Below are positions 1 to 9,847 of a stretch of 64,000 nt of DNA, in pieces; position 1 is the first letter of the stretch, and each line of letters opens with the position of its first letter. Location: contig CBDDZZ010000003.1 in assembly GCA_965235975.1 (NCBI GenBank), positions 55,937 to 119,936 of the forward strand, read 5' to 3'. Below the pieces are notes generated by a model that saw only the letters and a program-made list of their open reading frames with translations, did not search any database and was not told where the DNA came from. A program made the position numbers and the translations under genes. The DNA is from Fontibacterium oligotrophicum. GTDB taxonomy: Bacteria; Pseudomonadota; Alphaproteobacteria; Pelagibacterales; Pelagibacteraceae.

Positions 1-1
1 T

Positions 2-2152
2 GAATTCGGTTCAGTAGAAAATTTATTAAAAAATGTAGATAAAATTAAACAACCGAAACGAAGACAAACAATTTCTGATAATAAAGAAAATGCTCTCATT
101 AGTAAAAAATTAGTAACACTAAAAGATGATGTTCCGACAGTTGAAAAAATTGAGGATTTTATAGTTAAGGATTTAGATAAAGGAAAAATTATTTCATTTT
201 TGAAAAAGATGGAATTTACAAGACTTGTGGAAAGAATTGAAAAGGCTTATGGAGCACAAATAGATAAAAAAGATATTCTTTTACAAGAAACAAAAGATAG
301 CGTTTCTTCGAGCGCTGATGTTTCTAGAGAAAATTATAAAACAATATTTAAATTATCTGAACTAGAAAAAATTTTAGAGGAAGCAGAAAAAAAAGGCTTG
401 ATTGTTGTTGATGTTGAAACAAACTCTTTAAATATCAGGCAGGCTAATTTAGTTGGTATTTCTTTATGTATTAAAGAGGGTAATGCTTATTATTTGCCTT
501 TAAATCATTCTAATAAGGAAGATAAACAAATTAAATCTCAATTAAGCACCGACTTAGTTATTAAAAAAATTAAACCTATTCTTGAGGATAAAAGTATAAA
601 AAAAATTGGGCATAATATTAAATATGATTTTAGAATATTAAAAAAATATGGGATTTATCTAAATCCAATAGAGGACACTATGTTAATGTCCTATGTTCTA
701 GATGCAGGAATAAATCGTCATGGTATGGATTTACTTTCTCAGGTTCATCTAAATCATAAAACTATTACATTCAAAGATGTTGCCGGCATTGGAAAGTCCC
801 AAGTTACTTTCGATAAGGTTAATATTGATCAGGCAACTGAATATGCGGCTGAGGATGCTGATGTCACTTTAAGATTGTACAATTTTTTTAATAATAGAAT
901 TTTTAAAGAGGAAGTATTAAGGGTTTATGATGAGCTTGAAAGACCAATGGTCCAGGTTTTGTCACAGATGGAAGAAAATGGAGTTAAAATTGATGAAAAA
1001 ATTTTAAAAAATTTATCATTAAAATTTGATAAAGATTTAAAAGTTTTAGAAAAGAAAATTTATGAACTTGCGGGTGAAGAGTTTAATATTGCATCTACAA
1101 AACAACTTGGAGAAATTCTTTATAAAAAACTTAAGATTATCGCCACTAAAAAAACAAAAAAAGGTAATTTCGCAACAAATGTAAATATTTTGGAGGACCT
1201 TGCTTTTCAAGGACACGATTTACCTAAACTTATTTTAGACTGGAGACAAAAATCTAAATTAAAGAATACCTACACTGATAGTTTGCAAGAATTTATCGAT
1301 CCTAAAACCAAAAGAATTCACACATCTTTTTTACTTGCTGCGACTAATACAGGCAGACTCGCATCTAGTGATCCAAATATTCAAAATATTCCAATCAAGT
1401 CTGCTGAAGGAAAGGAAATACGCTCAGCGTTCATTGCTGAAAAAGGTAATTTTTTAATTTCAGCAGATTATAGCCAGATAGAAATGAGGATACTTGCGCA
1501 TATGGCTGACGTTAAAGAACTTAAGAAAGGTTTTTTAAATTCTGAAGATATTCATAATATTACAGCAGCTCAAATCTTTGAAGTAAAACAAAGTGAGATT
1601 AATGAAGAAATGAGAAGAAAAGCCAAGGCAATAAATTTTGGAATTATTTACGGAATTTCATCTTATGGTCTTGCTAAACAAATTTCAGTTTCTAATACTG
1701 AAGCAGAAACTTTTTTAAAATCTTATTTTAAAAAATTTCCTGAAATAAAAGATTATATGAATGAAACGCTTAAAAATTGTAGAAAATATGGTTATGTAAA
1801 AACATTATTTGGTAGAAAATGTAATTTTCCAAATATCAATGATAAAAATCATACCTTAAGAACTTTTCAAGAAAGAGCATCTATTAATGCTCCAATTCAA
1901 GGAACTGCAGCAGACCTTTTAAGGCTGGCTATGATTAAAATAGATCAAAAAATTCAAGATCAAAATTTACACTGTAAAATGCTTTTGCAGATTCATGATG
2001 AATTAGTATTCGAGTCTTCTGCTGATAATATTAAAAAATCTAAAATTGATATTGTCGAAATAATGTCAAAAGCCTCCGAGCCAAACTATAAATTTTCTAT
2101 TCCTTTATGCGTAGATATTAAAGAAGGATTAAATTGGACTACGGCTCATTAA
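2..2152 (+). CDS. polA: DNA polymerase I, C-terminal part (5' end outside window)
   Basis: Fills and repairs DNA during lagging-strand maturation and excision repair. The reading frame is open from base 2, so the gene starts left of the window; a TTG at 200 or the ATG at 209 is not the true start. The first visible residues (EFGSVENLL) match the helix-hairpin-helix end of the 5'-3' exonuclease domain. The 3'-5' proofreading domain follows, with acidic residues in VVDVETN (about base 400), GHNIKYDF and YAAEDAD, so proofreading looks active. The polymerase domain has motif A (DYSQIEMRI, about 1465), motif B (RRKAKAINFGIIYG) and motif C (IHDELVF, about 1991). It ends 39 bp before chvI. Identification is secure. 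Confidence 0.96.
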   Translation, partial: EFGSVENLLKNVDKIKQPKRRQTISDNKENALISKKLVTLKDDVPTVEKIEDFIVKDLDKGKIISFLKKMEFTRLVERIEKAYGAQIDKKDILLQETKDSVSSSADVSRENYKTIFKLSELEKILEEAEKKGLIVVDVETNSLNIRQANLVGISLCIKEGNAYYLPLNHSNKEDKQIKSQLSTDLVIKKIKPILEDKSIKKIGHNIKYDFRILKKYGIYLNPIEDTMLMSYVLDAGINRHGMDLLSQVHLNHKTITFKDVAGIGKSQVTFDKVNIDQATEYAAEDADVTLRLYNFFNNRIFKEEVLRVYDELERPMVQVLSQMEENGVKIDEKILKNLSLKFDKDLKVLEKKIYELAGEEFNIASTKQLGEILYKKLKIIATKKTKKGNFATNVNILEDLAFQGHDLPKLILDWRQKSKLKNTYTDSLQEFIDPKTKRIHTSFLLAATNTGRLASSDPNIQNIPIKSAEGKEIRSAFIAEKGNFLISADYSQIEMRILAHMADVKELKKGFLNSEDIHNITAAQIFEVKQSEINEEMRRKAKAINFGIIYGISSYGLAKQISVSNTEAETFLKSYFKKFPEIKDYMNETLKNCRKYGYVKTLFGRKCNFPNINDKNHTLRTFQERASINAPIQGTAADLLRLAMIKIDQKIQDQNLHCKMLLQIHDELVFESSADNIKKSKIDIVEIMSKASEPNYKFSIPLCVDIKEGLNWTTAH

Positions 2153-2191
2153 AACTTTTGATTATACGAATATTATTATAAAATAATTTAT

Positions 2192-2893
2192 ATGAACAAA
2201 ACAATCGCTCTAGTTGATGATGATAGAAATATTTTAACAAGTGTTTCAATGGCACTTGAAAATGAGGGATTTAAAGTTCAAACTTATTTAGATGGTGAAA
2301 GTGCATACATCGGAATGACCCGTTTCCCTCCCGATTTAGCAGTCATAGATTTAAAAATGCCGAAGATGAACGGTGAGGAGTTATTAGAAAAACTTAGAAA
2401 AAAATCTTCTATCCCTGTAATTTTATTAACCTCTAAAGATGACGAGGTTGATGAATTGTTAGGATTGAAACTTGGCGCGGATGATTATGTTAAAAAGTCT
2501 GGAGGTTTTTCTATTAAAGTACTCATAGAGAGAATTAGAGTTCAATTAAGGAAGTTAGAGCCAAAAATCACCTTGCAACCAAAAAATATTTTAACGGTTG
2601 GCCGATTAACCTTGGACTCTGAACAATTAGAATGTGCGTGGGGTGGAAAAGCTTTGCCTGATAAATTAACTACAACCGAATTTAAAATTATTTATGAATT
2701 AGCAAAAAGACCAGGTGTTGTTAAGGAAAGAGCATACCTAATGAATATTGCTTATAAACAAGATAATGACATTGAAGATAGAACTATTGATAGCCACGTT
2801 AAAAGAATACGTAAAAAATTTAAAAAAATTGATCCAAAATTTTCTGCAATTGAGACGAGATATGGAAGTGGATATCGTTGGAATATTAGCTAG
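2192..2893 (+). CDS. chvI: OmpR-family response regulator, ChvI type
   Basis: DNA-binding response regulator of 233 residues, partner of the kinase directly downstream. The receiver domain has the acidic pocket DDD at 9-11, the likely phosphorylated Asp53 in AVIDLKMPKMNG and a conserved Lys near 104. The C-terminal winged helix (about 135-230) ends in the typical GSGYRW motif. In alphaproteobacteria the ChvG/ChvI pair senses acid or envelope stress and is often near ahcY and tsaE, as here; that context is why I assign ChvI rather than a generic OmpR. It is 5 bp from chvG, so the two are probably cotranscribed. Confidence 0.88.
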   Translation: MNKTIALVDDDRNILTSVSMALENEGFKVQTYLDGESAYIGMTRFPPDLAVIDLKMPKMNGEELLEKLRKKSSIPVILLTSKDDEVDELLGLKLGADDYVKKSGGFSIKVLIERIRVQLRKLEPKITLQPKNILTVGRLTLDSEQLECAWGGKALPDKLTTTEFKIIYELAKRPGVVKERAYLMNIAYKQDNDIEDRTIDSHVKRIRKKFKKIDPKFSAIETRYGSGYRWNIS

Positions 2894-2898
2894 ATGTA

Positions 2899-4428
2899 AT
2901 GAAAAGATTTATTAGTTTAAAATCACTATTAGCAAAATTTTTATTTATAAATTTATTTTTCTTTTCAATATTAACTCTAGCAACTTATTCATATCTACAA
3001 TCCATCGAACCGGAACTTGTTAATAATAAAAAGAAAGAACATTCCAAACTTATTAAAAATATTGCCTTAAATATAGAGTTGCAGCGCACTCCACTTAAAA
3101 GAGATAATTTAAAAAGTTTTTTAGCAAATTATAAGTATTTATTACCTAATATTAATCAAATCAGAATTTATGACTTGAAAAAACAAATTATAACAGATGT
3201 TCACTCTCTAGATATAAACGCAAAACCATTTTATAAACTACCAGAAGTTCAAGAGAGAAAATTAACAGCAGATAATATACCAGATACATCTGACCTAACT
3301 ACTCAACAAGAAGAGAAATTACTTAACAAAATTATTAGCGATAATTTAAATATATTAGGGTCTGATAAGATTTTAACTTTTTCAAAAAAAATTAAAGATA
3401 ATTTTATTGTTGTTAGCTTATCTTCATTGATCTTAAATGACGAAAATAAGGGCTTTATTGTTATTACAGAGGACTCAAACGACATTCAAAACGCTGTTAT
3501 TGAGAGAAAAAATTTTGTTATTAGGACAGCACTTAGTGTTGCTGCAATCATATTAATTTTTTCAATATTCTTAAATGCAAATATAATTAAACCAATTAGA
3601 ATCCTTGGTCGCTACACTACCTCTGCAAGCTCTGATCATCCTGATAATAAAATTATTAATCGAATTAATCTAAGACCCGATGAGATTGGTAGTTTATCAA
3701 GATCACTTTCGGGGATGACAGATAATTTATATAAACGAATTGAATTCGCTGAAAGATTTGCATCCGATCTTACTCATGAAATTAGAAATCCTTTAGCATC
3801 ATTGAAAGCTGCATCAGAATTATTACCCAGTGCAAAAGATTCTGAAAAAAAAAATAGGTTACTTGGGATTTTAAATGATGACGTTGTAAGAATTGAGAGA
3901 TTAATAACAGACTACTCTAACATGCTTAAAGGCGAGGCGTTGGAAGCCAAATTACAATTAACTAGATTTGATTTAATTAGACTTATAAACAAAGTTGCAG
4001 AGGAATATCAACAGGTTATTAATAATACTAAAAAAAATATTTTAATAGAGATTAATAATTTAATTAAGAAAAAAACTTTTATTATTGGTTTTGAAAGTAG
4101 GATTCAACAAGTTATTTCAAATATATTAGAAAACTCTATTTCTTTTAGTCCAGATAAAAGTATTTTGAAAATAAAAATTGAAAAAATTAAAAACGATGCA
4201 AAAATAATTATAACTGATGAAGGACCAGGATTTAATGAAAGTAATATTGGAAAAGTTTTTGAAAGATTTTATAGCAATAGACCAAAGGAAATGTTCGGTC
4301 AGCACTCTGGATTGGGATTAAATATCGTTAAAAATATAGTCGAATCTCATAAAGGGCATATTAAAGCTTATAATTTGGATGGGAAAAGAGGCGCAGTTAT
4401 AGAGATTGATTTGCCAATAGCTGACTAA
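2899..4428 (+). CDS. chvG: Sensor histidine kinase, ChvG type
   Basis: Membrane histidine kinase of 509 residues, partner of ChvI. A first membrane helix (about 13-32) and a second (about 208-228) flank a periplasmic sensor of roughly 170 residues. A HAMP linker follows. The H-box SDLTHEIRNPLAS holds the phospho-accepting His at about 293. The ATPase domain shows the N box (NILENSISF), DEGPGF and GLGLNIVKNI. Rhizobial relatives often have HPr kinase and PTS phosphocarrier genes between chvG and ahcY; here ahcY follows after 53 bp, so that block is missing. The signal sensed cannot be read from the sequence. Confidence 0.88.
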   Translation: MKRFISLKSLLAKFLFINLFFFSILTLATYSYLQSIEPELVNNKKKEHSKLIKNIALNIELQRTPLKRDNLKSFLANYKYLLPNINQIRIYDLKKQIITDVHSLDINAKPFYKLPEVQERKLTADNIPDTSDLTTQQEEKLLNKIISDNLNILGSDKILTFSKKIKDNFIVVSLSSLILNDENKGFIVITEDSNDIQNAVIERKNFVIRTALSVAAIILIFSIFLNANIIKPIRILGRYTTSASSDHPDNKIINRINLRPDEIGSLSRSLSGMTDNLYKRIEFAERFASDLTHEIRNPLASLKAASELLPSAKDSEKKNRLLGILNDDVVRIERLITDYSNMLKGEALEAKLQLTRFDLIRLINKVAEEYQQVINNTKKNILIEINNLIKKKTFIIGFESRIQQVISNILENSISFSPDKSILKIKIEKIKNDAKIIITDEGPGFNESNIGKVFERFYSNRPKEMFGQHSGLGLNIVKNIVESHKGHIKAYNLDGKRGAVIEIDLPIAD

Positions 4429-4481
4429 AGTCGATAAATAAATTTGATATGGCCAAGTTTTGTTGTTAATTAACTTTTCAA

Positions 4482-5771
4482 ATGACCCAAGATTTTAAAG
4501 TAAAAGACTTAAAACTAGCTGAATTTGGAAACAAAGAAATTTCCTTAGCAGAAACTGAGATGCCAGGCTTAATGGCAATAAGAAGTGAGTATCAGGCAAG
4601 TAAACCATTAAAAGGAGCTAAGATAATCGGTTGTTTGCATATGACAATTCAAACTGCAGTTTTAATAGAAACATTAATAGTGCTTGGAGCTGAAGTTAGA
4701 TGGTCATCTTGCAATATATTTTCAACACAAGATCATGCAGCAGCAGCTATCGCTGCAAAAGGAATACCAGTTTATGCCTGGAAGGGCGAAACGGAGGAAG
4801 AGTATTGGTGGTGTATTGAACAAACTATTAACGGAAAAAAAGATTGGAAACCTAATCTCTTGTTAGATGATGGAGGAGATTTAACTATGTTAATGCACGA
4901 TAAGTACAAAGATTTATTAAAAAACATTAGGGGAGTTTCTGAAGAGACGACTACTGGAGTTAAAGCTTTAAAGATATTGGAGAAAGAAAATAAATTATTA
5001 ATTCCAGCAATTAATGTTAATGACTCAGTGACAAAATCTAAATTTGATAATTTATATGGTTGTAGAGAAAGTTTAGTAGACTCAATTAGAAGAGCAACAG
5101 ATGTAATGATGTCTGGAAAAGTCGCAATAGTTGCAGGATTTGGAGATGTTGGAAAAGGTAGTGCAGCATCACTCAGACAAAGTGGAGCGAGAGTTTTAGT
5201 TACAGAGACAGATCCAATTTGTGCGTTACAAGCCGCAATGGAGGGTTATGAAGTTGTATTAATGGATGAGGCTATATCATCAGCTGATATTGTTGTTACA
5301 GCCACAGGCAACAAAGATATCGTAAATATTGAGCATATGAGAAAAATGAAAGATAGATCAATACTTTGTAATATCGGTCATTTTGACAATGAAATTCAGG
5401 TAAGCGCATTAAAAAATTATAAGTGGAATGAAATAAAACCTCAGGTGCATGAAATTGAATTTCCAGATAAAAAAAGAATTATTTTATTAGCTGAAGGAAG
5501 ACTAGTAAATCTTGGTTGCGCAACAGGACACCCAAGTTTTGTTATGAGTGCATCTTTTACTAATCAGGTTATTGCGCAAATAGAGTTATGGAATAGTAAT
5601 GGAAAATATCAGAATAAAGTTTACGTTTTGCCAAAACACTTAGATGAAAAAGTTGCGATGTTGCATCTTGCCAAAGTAGGAGCAAAACTTACTAAATTAA
5701 CTAAAGAGCAAGCCGATTATATTACTGTTTCTCAAAAAGGACCTTTTAAACCAGATACATATCGTTATTAA
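4482..5771 (+). CDS. ahcY: Adenosylhomocysteinase
   Basis: Cytosolic NAD-dependent enzyme that splits S-adenosylhomocysteine into homocysteine and adenosine, clearing the inhibitor left by methyltransferases. The 429 residues include the NAD-binding loop GFGDVGKG (about 217-224), the active-site stretch TGHPSFVMS and the canonical C-terminus PDTYRY, whose Lys/Tyr complete the cofactor site of the neighbouring subunit. Start at ATG 4482. I looked for a SAM or SAH riboswitch in the 53 bp upstream and saw none. It is 10 bp from tsaE and probably in one transcript with it. Confidence 0.96.
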   Translation: MTQDFKVKDLKLAEFGNKEISLAETEMPGLMAIRSEYQASKPLKGAKIIGCLHMTIQTAVLIETLIVLGAEVRWSSCNIFSTQDHAAAAIAAKGIPVYAWKGETEEEYWWCIEQTINGKKDWKPNLLLDDGGDLTMLMHDKYKDLLKNIRGVSEETTTGVKALKILEKENKLLIPAINVNDSVTKSKFDNLYGCRESLVDSIRRATDVMMSGKVAIVAGFGDVGKGSAASLRQSGARVLVTETDPICALQAAMEGYEVVLMDEAISSADIVVTATGNKDIVNIEHMRKMKDRSILCNIGHFDNEIQVSALKNYKWNEIKPQVHEIEFPDKKRIILLAEGRLVNLGCATGHPSFVMSASFTNQVIAQIELWNSNGKYQNKVYVLPKHLDEKVAMLHLAKVGAKLTKLTKEQADYITVSQKGPFKPDTYRY

Positions 5772-5781
5772 TTTCAATTAA

Positions 5782-6240
5782 ATGGAATTAAAATCATTAG
5801 ATTCCACAAAAAAAATAGCTCAGGCAGTTGCCATTAATTTAAAAATAAATGATTTTATATTGCTTAGTGGAAATTTAGGAACAGGCAAAACCACATTCAC
5901 TAGATTTTTAATAAATTATTTACAGAAAATAAATAATCGTCCATTAGAGGAAATAGTTAGTCCAACTTTTAATATCGTTCAATATTATGACTTAGGAAAA
6001 GATTTGAAAATTGCTCATTACGATTTTTATAGATTGAAACAAGAAAGGGAAATTTTAAATATAGGATTACTTGATACAGCTAAAGATTTTATAAATATTG
6101 TTGAGTGGCCTGAAATTGCCATGAATTCATTAAGTAACTTTTTACAAATTAAATTCACTTATGACCCTGATAAAGACTTAAGATCTTTAGAGTTTAATGG
6201 AAAAGGAAAATGGTTAGGCTTTAATATTGATGATAAATAA
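5782..6240 (+). CDS. tsaE: tRNA threonylcarbamoyladenosine biosynthesis ATPase TsaE
   Basis: P-loop ATPase that works with TsaB/TsaD to make the t6A modification on ANN-decoding tRNAs. The 152 residues carry a Walker A motif GNLGTGKTT at 30-38, then VSPTFNIVQYY and HYDFYRL, both typical of the family. Length is normal. Its 3' end overlaps the start of the next gene by 11 bp, which suggests translational coupling; a tsaE-kinase pair is a common alphaproteobacterial arrangement. The TsaB and TsaD genes are not in the window. Confidence 0.93.
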   Translation: MELKSLDSTKKIAQAVAINLKINDFILLSGNLGTGKTTFTRFLINYLQKINNRPLEEIVSPTFNIVQYYDLGKDLKIAHYDFYRLKQEREILNIGLLDTAKDFINIVEWPEIAMNSLSNFLQIKFTYDPDKDLRSLEFNGKGKWLGFNIDDK

Positions 6241-7234
6241 AGATAGATTAAAAATAATAAAAAATTTTCTTAAAAAAAATTATCTAGAAAATTATAAAAT
6301 AAAACAAATTAAAGGAGATGCTTCTTTTAGAAAGTATTTTAGAATTTATAATAAAAATAAATCTTATATCCTTGCTTCTGCAGAAACTGAAAAAAAATCT
6401 AATATATTAAATTATGTTCTTATTAATAAGTTTTTAAACAAACAGAGCATTAAAGCTCCAATAGTATTAGATTTTGAATATAAGAACGGTCTAGCTCTAT
6501 TAGAAGATTTTGGTAATAGAACGTATCTTCAGTTAGTAAAGAATTCTAAAAACAAATTTTATATTTATAAATCATTAATAAAGTTTTTAGTTAAATTACA
6601 AAGAATAAATTTTAAAACAAATATATTTCGATTTCAAAAATATAATTTTAAAATTTTAAAAAAAGAAATAGATTTATTTTTTGTCTGGTACTTACCTTAC
6701 ATAGCAAAAATTAAGAGTAATCCTAAAATTATGAGATTAAGGAAATTATTACTTAAAATTTTAAAAAATAATTTTATTAAAAATAATTATTTTGTTCACA
6801 GAGACTTTCATATTTCAAATCTTATGGAATGTGGCTTGGCATTCAAAAATAAAATTGGAATTATTGATACTCAAGATGCCCTAATTGGCTCTAGAGCTTA
6901 TGATATAGTTTCTTTAATTGACGATGTTAGGATCAAAACCACCCCCGACTTAAAGGAAAAATTATTAGATTACTATTTGTCATTAGCCAAAAAAGAAAAG
7001 AATTTTGATATCAAACAGTTTAAAAAAGAATTTTCCATTCTGTCAGTACAAAGAGCTATGAAAATTATTGGAATATTTTCAAGACTTTTCAAAAGAGATA
7101 GAAAAAATAGATATTTAAAATTAATTCCTTACACTTGGACAATACTTAATAAAAGGTTAGAAGATCCAATATTTAAAGAGGTAAGGGTTATCATTAATCA
7201 GCAAATTAAATTAAGATCTAAGTATGTTAATTGA
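6230..7234 (+). CDS. amgK: Phosphotransferase of the APH/choline-kinase fold, AmgK-like
   Basis: A 334-residue small-molecule kinase with the aminoglycoside-phosphotransferase fold. Visible are an N-terminal glycine-poor ATP loop around GDASFRKYFR, the catalytic loop HRDFHISNL (His about 190, Asp 192) and the metal-binding GIIDTQDA. In many proteobacteria the gene next to tsaE is AmgK, the anomeric MurNAc/GlcNAc kinase of peptidoglycan recycling; the symbol rests on that context. Its usual partner murU (a nucleotidyltransferase) does not follow: lysK does. The ATG at 6230 is preferred over a TTG one codon earlier. It overlaps lysK by 11 bp. Substrate uncertain. Confidence 0.72.
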   Translation: MINKDRLKIIKNFLKKNYLENYKIKQIKGDASFRKYFRIYNKNKSYILASAETEKKSNILNYVLINKFLNKQSIKAPIVLDFEYKNGLALLEDFGNRTYLQLVKNSKNKFYIYKSLIKFLVKLQRINFKTNIFRFQKYNFKILKKEIDLFFVWYLPYIAKIKSNPKIMRLRKLLLKILKNNFIKNNYFVHRDFHISNLMECGLAFKNKIGIIDTQDALIGSRAYDIVSLIDDVRIKTTPDLKEKLLDYYLSLAKKEKNFDIKQFKKEFSILSVQRAMKIIGIFSRLFKRDRKNRYLKLIPYTWTILNKRLEDPIFKEVRVIINQQIKLRSKYVN

Positions 7235-8792
7235 TAAAAGATTTTTTGAGGAGTCAGAGGCTTGGCCCTTTGCTGAAGCTAGAGAAATATTAAAAAAAAG
7301 ACTGAAAATAATAGAGAAAAAGGGCTACGTTTTGTTTCAGACCGGCTACGGTCCAAGTGGTCTACCTCATATTGGAACTTTTGGAGAGGTTTGTAGAACT
7401 ACTATGGTTATGAACGCTTTTCAAAAAATATCTAATATACCAGTAAAATTATTTACATTCTCAGATGATATGGATGGACTTAGAAAAGTTCCAGATAATA
7501 TTCCAAATAAATCAATCTTAGAAGATAATTTAAATAAGCCACTAACAGCAATTCCTGATCCTTTTAAAAAATTCAATAGTTTTGGAGAACATAATAACAA
7601 TATGTTAAAAAATTTTTTGGATGAATTTAATTTTAAATATGAATTTAAAAGTTCTACCGAACTTTATACCAACGGTAAATTTGATGAAGCCCTTACTTCA
7701 GTTTTAAAAAATTATGATAAAATAATGGAAATTGTTTTACCAACCTTGGGTCCGGAGAGAAGAAAAACTTACAGTCCATTTTTACCTATATGCCCTATGA
7801 CAGGAAAAGTATTAGAGGTGGCCATATTAGAGAAGAATTTAGATACTAAAACTATTATTTATCAGAATGGAAATAAAAAAATTGAAACAAAAATTACAGG
7901 AGGAACATGTAAATTACAGTGGAAAGTAGACTGGGCCATGCGTTGGGTTGCTCTTGGAGTTGATTTTGAAATGTATGGAAAAGACCTCATTCCAAGTGCA
8001 GAACTATCTAGTAAAATTTGCAAAGTTTTAGGAGGTATCCCGCCCACAGGTTTTGCTTATGAATTATTTTTAGATGAAAATGGAGAAAAGATATCTAAAT
8101 CAAAAGGAAATGGAATTACAATTGAACAATGGCTTAAATATGCGTCACCAGAAAGTTTATCTTTATATATGTACCAGAATCCAACCAGAGCTAAAAAATT
8201 ATATTTTCAAGTAATTCCAAAGGCAGTGGATGAGTATCTCTCCTTTTTAGAAAAATTTGAAAAACAAGAAGAAAAAGAAAAACTTGGAAACCCAGTTTGG
8301 CATGTTCATAACGGAAATCCACCAAAAGAAGAAATAATTATTTCATTTAATATTTTACTAAACTTAGTCAGCGTTAGTAATACGGATAAAGAGGAAGTTA
8401 TTTGGAAATTTATAAAAAACTTTAATTCAAATTTAGTTATTGAAAAACACCCAATTCTTGCAAAATTAATCTTAAATGCAATTAATTATTTTAATGATGT
8501 TGTAAAAATAAATAAAAAATTTAAAAAACCCGACACGGCAGAAAAAAAAGCTTTACAAGATCTTGCTGAGCAAATTTCTAAAATGAGCTCAAATCTTACG
8601 CCAGAAGAGATGCAGACTATAGTTTATTCTGTTGGAAAAACGCATTATTCAAAAGAAAGATTGCGAGAGTGGTTTAAAATGATTTACGAAGTGCTTTTTG
8701 GAGATGAGCAGGGTCCTAGAATGGGCTCATTTATAAGTTTTTATGGTATTAAAGAAACAGTAAATTTAATTAATAAGTCTATTAATGATTAG
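7224..8792 (+). CDS. lysK: Lysyl-tRNA synthetase, class I
   Basis: Charges tRNA-Lys. This is the class I enzyme (Rossmann type), unrelated to the class II LysS of most bacteria. The 522 residues contain the HIGH-like signature PHIGTFGE (about 48-55) and the KMSKS-like EKISKSKGN near 290, followed by a helical anticodon-binding region. Class I LysRS is found in archaea and in some bacteria including many alphaproteobacteria, so it supports the lineage assignment. No class II lysS is seen in the window. Confidence 0.95.
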   Translation: MLIDKRFFEESEAWPFAEAREILKKRLKIIEKKGYVLFQTGYGPSGLPHIGTFGEVCRTTMVMNAFQKISNIPVKLFTFSDDMDGLRKVPDNIPNKSILEDNLNKPLTAIPDPFKKFNSFGEHNNNMLKNFLDEFNFKYEFKSSTELYTNGKFDEALTSVLKNYDKIMEIVLPTLGPERRKTYSPFLPICPMTGKVLEVAILEKNLDTKTIIYQNGNKKIETKITGGTCKLQWKVDWAMRWVALGVDFEMYGKDLIPSAELSSKICKVLGGIPPTGFAYELFLDENGEKISKSKGNGITIEQWLKYASPESLSLYMYQNPTRAKKLYFQVIPKAVDEYLSFLEKFEKQEEKEKLGNPVWHVHNGNPPKEEIIISFNILLNLVSVSNTDKEEVIWKFIKNFNSNLVIEKHPILAKLILNAINYFNDVVKINKKFKKPDTAEKKALQDLAEQISKMSSNLTPEEMQTIVYSVGKTHYSKERLREWFKMIYEVLFGDEQGPRMGSFISFYGIKETVNLINKSIND

Positions 8793-8800
8793 TAATAAAA

Positions 8801-9847
8801 ATGAATTATCAGATTATTAATTCTTTTATTAATAAATTTGATCCCGAACTTTCTCATTCGTTAGCTATTAAACTTTTAAAAAACTTTTATATTCCAATTT
8901 TTTCATCGAAGGACGATGAAATTTTAAAAATTAATATTTTAGGAAAAGAATTTTCAAACCCAATAGGTCTAGCAGCAGGATTTGATAAAAATGCTGAAGT
9001 ATATGATAAAATGATTGCACTTGGATTTGGTTTTGCAGAAGTTGGAACTATTACACCTAAACCTCAAGAAGGAAATTTAAAGCCAAGAGTTTTTAGATTA
9101 CTAGAAGATGAGGCGATTATTAATCGCTTAGGATTTCCAAATGAGGGTTTAATTAAAATAAAAAGTAGGATTGAGACAAAAAAAACTGAAGGGATTTTAG
9201 GAATTAATATAGGACCTAATAAAGATAGCGTCTCGCGCATTGATGATTACATAGAATGTTTTAAAAATTTTCATAATTTGTGCAGCTATATATGTATTAA
9301 TATTTCATCCCCTAATACTGAAAATTTAAGAAATTTTCACGATCAAGAAAATTTAAAAAGTTTATTAAGTGAAATTTCAAAAATAAAAAAAATTTTAGAT
9401 AGTAAAATCCCAGTCGTTTTAAAAATATCACCAGATATTAATGATGTTGATATCGACGTAATTTGTAAAAATATTTTAGAATTCGATTTAGATGGATTGG
9501 TATTAACTAATACATCGGTAAAGTTAAGAGAGAGTCTATTGAGCACTCAAAAAAATGAATTGGGTGGTTTATCAGGGGTGCCAATTAAGGAAAATTCAAA
9601 TTTAATAATTAAAAAATTTTTTAAAATTATAAAGAATCAAGTACCAATAATTGGTGTGGGGGGAATAAGTTCAGGAATTTCTGCCTATGAAAAAATAAGA
9701 GCAGGAGCCTCTTTATTACAGCTTTATACTGGCTTGGTTTATAAAGGACCTTTTATTGTAAAAACTATTAAACAAGAACTAGCTGAGCTTTTAAAAAAAG
9801 ATGGATTTTCATCTTTAGAAAAAGCGGTAGGAGTTGATAGCAAATAA
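8801..9847 (+). CDS. pyrD: Dihydroorotate dehydrogenase (quinone), class 2
   Basis: Membrane-associated flavoenzyme that oxidises dihydroorotate to orotate in pyrimidine synthesis and passes electrons to quinone. The 348 residues show the FMN/orotate site GLAAGFDKNAE (about 57-66), the catalytic NISSPNT (about 167-173) and the phosphate loop GVGGISSG. The N-terminal amphipathic helices (about 1-45) typical of class 2 enzymes are present. It follows lysK after 8 bp. Its 3' end overlaps the end of the convergent DUF3429 gene by 33 bp. Confidence 0.94.
   Translation: MNYQIINSFINKFDPELSHSLAIKLLKNFYIPIFSSKDDEILKINILGKEFSNPIGLAAGFDKNAEVYDKMIALGFGFAEVGTITPKPQEGNLKPRVFRLLEDEAIINRLGFPNEGLIKIKSRIETKKTEGILGINIGPNKDSVSRIDDYIECFKNFHNLCSYICINISSPNTENLRNFHDQENLKSLLSEISKIKKILDSKIPVVLKISPDINDVDIDVICKNILEFDLDGLVLTNTSVKLRESLLSTQKNELGGLSGVPIKENSNLIIKKFFKIIKNQVPIIGVGGISSGISAYEKIRAGASLLQLYTGLVYKGPFIVKTIKQELAELLKKDGFSSLEKAVGVDSK

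Noticed and set aside
4429..4481. Possible SAM/SAH riboswitch before ahcY
   Set aside because: 53 bp of AT-rich sequence with no recognisable aptamer core.
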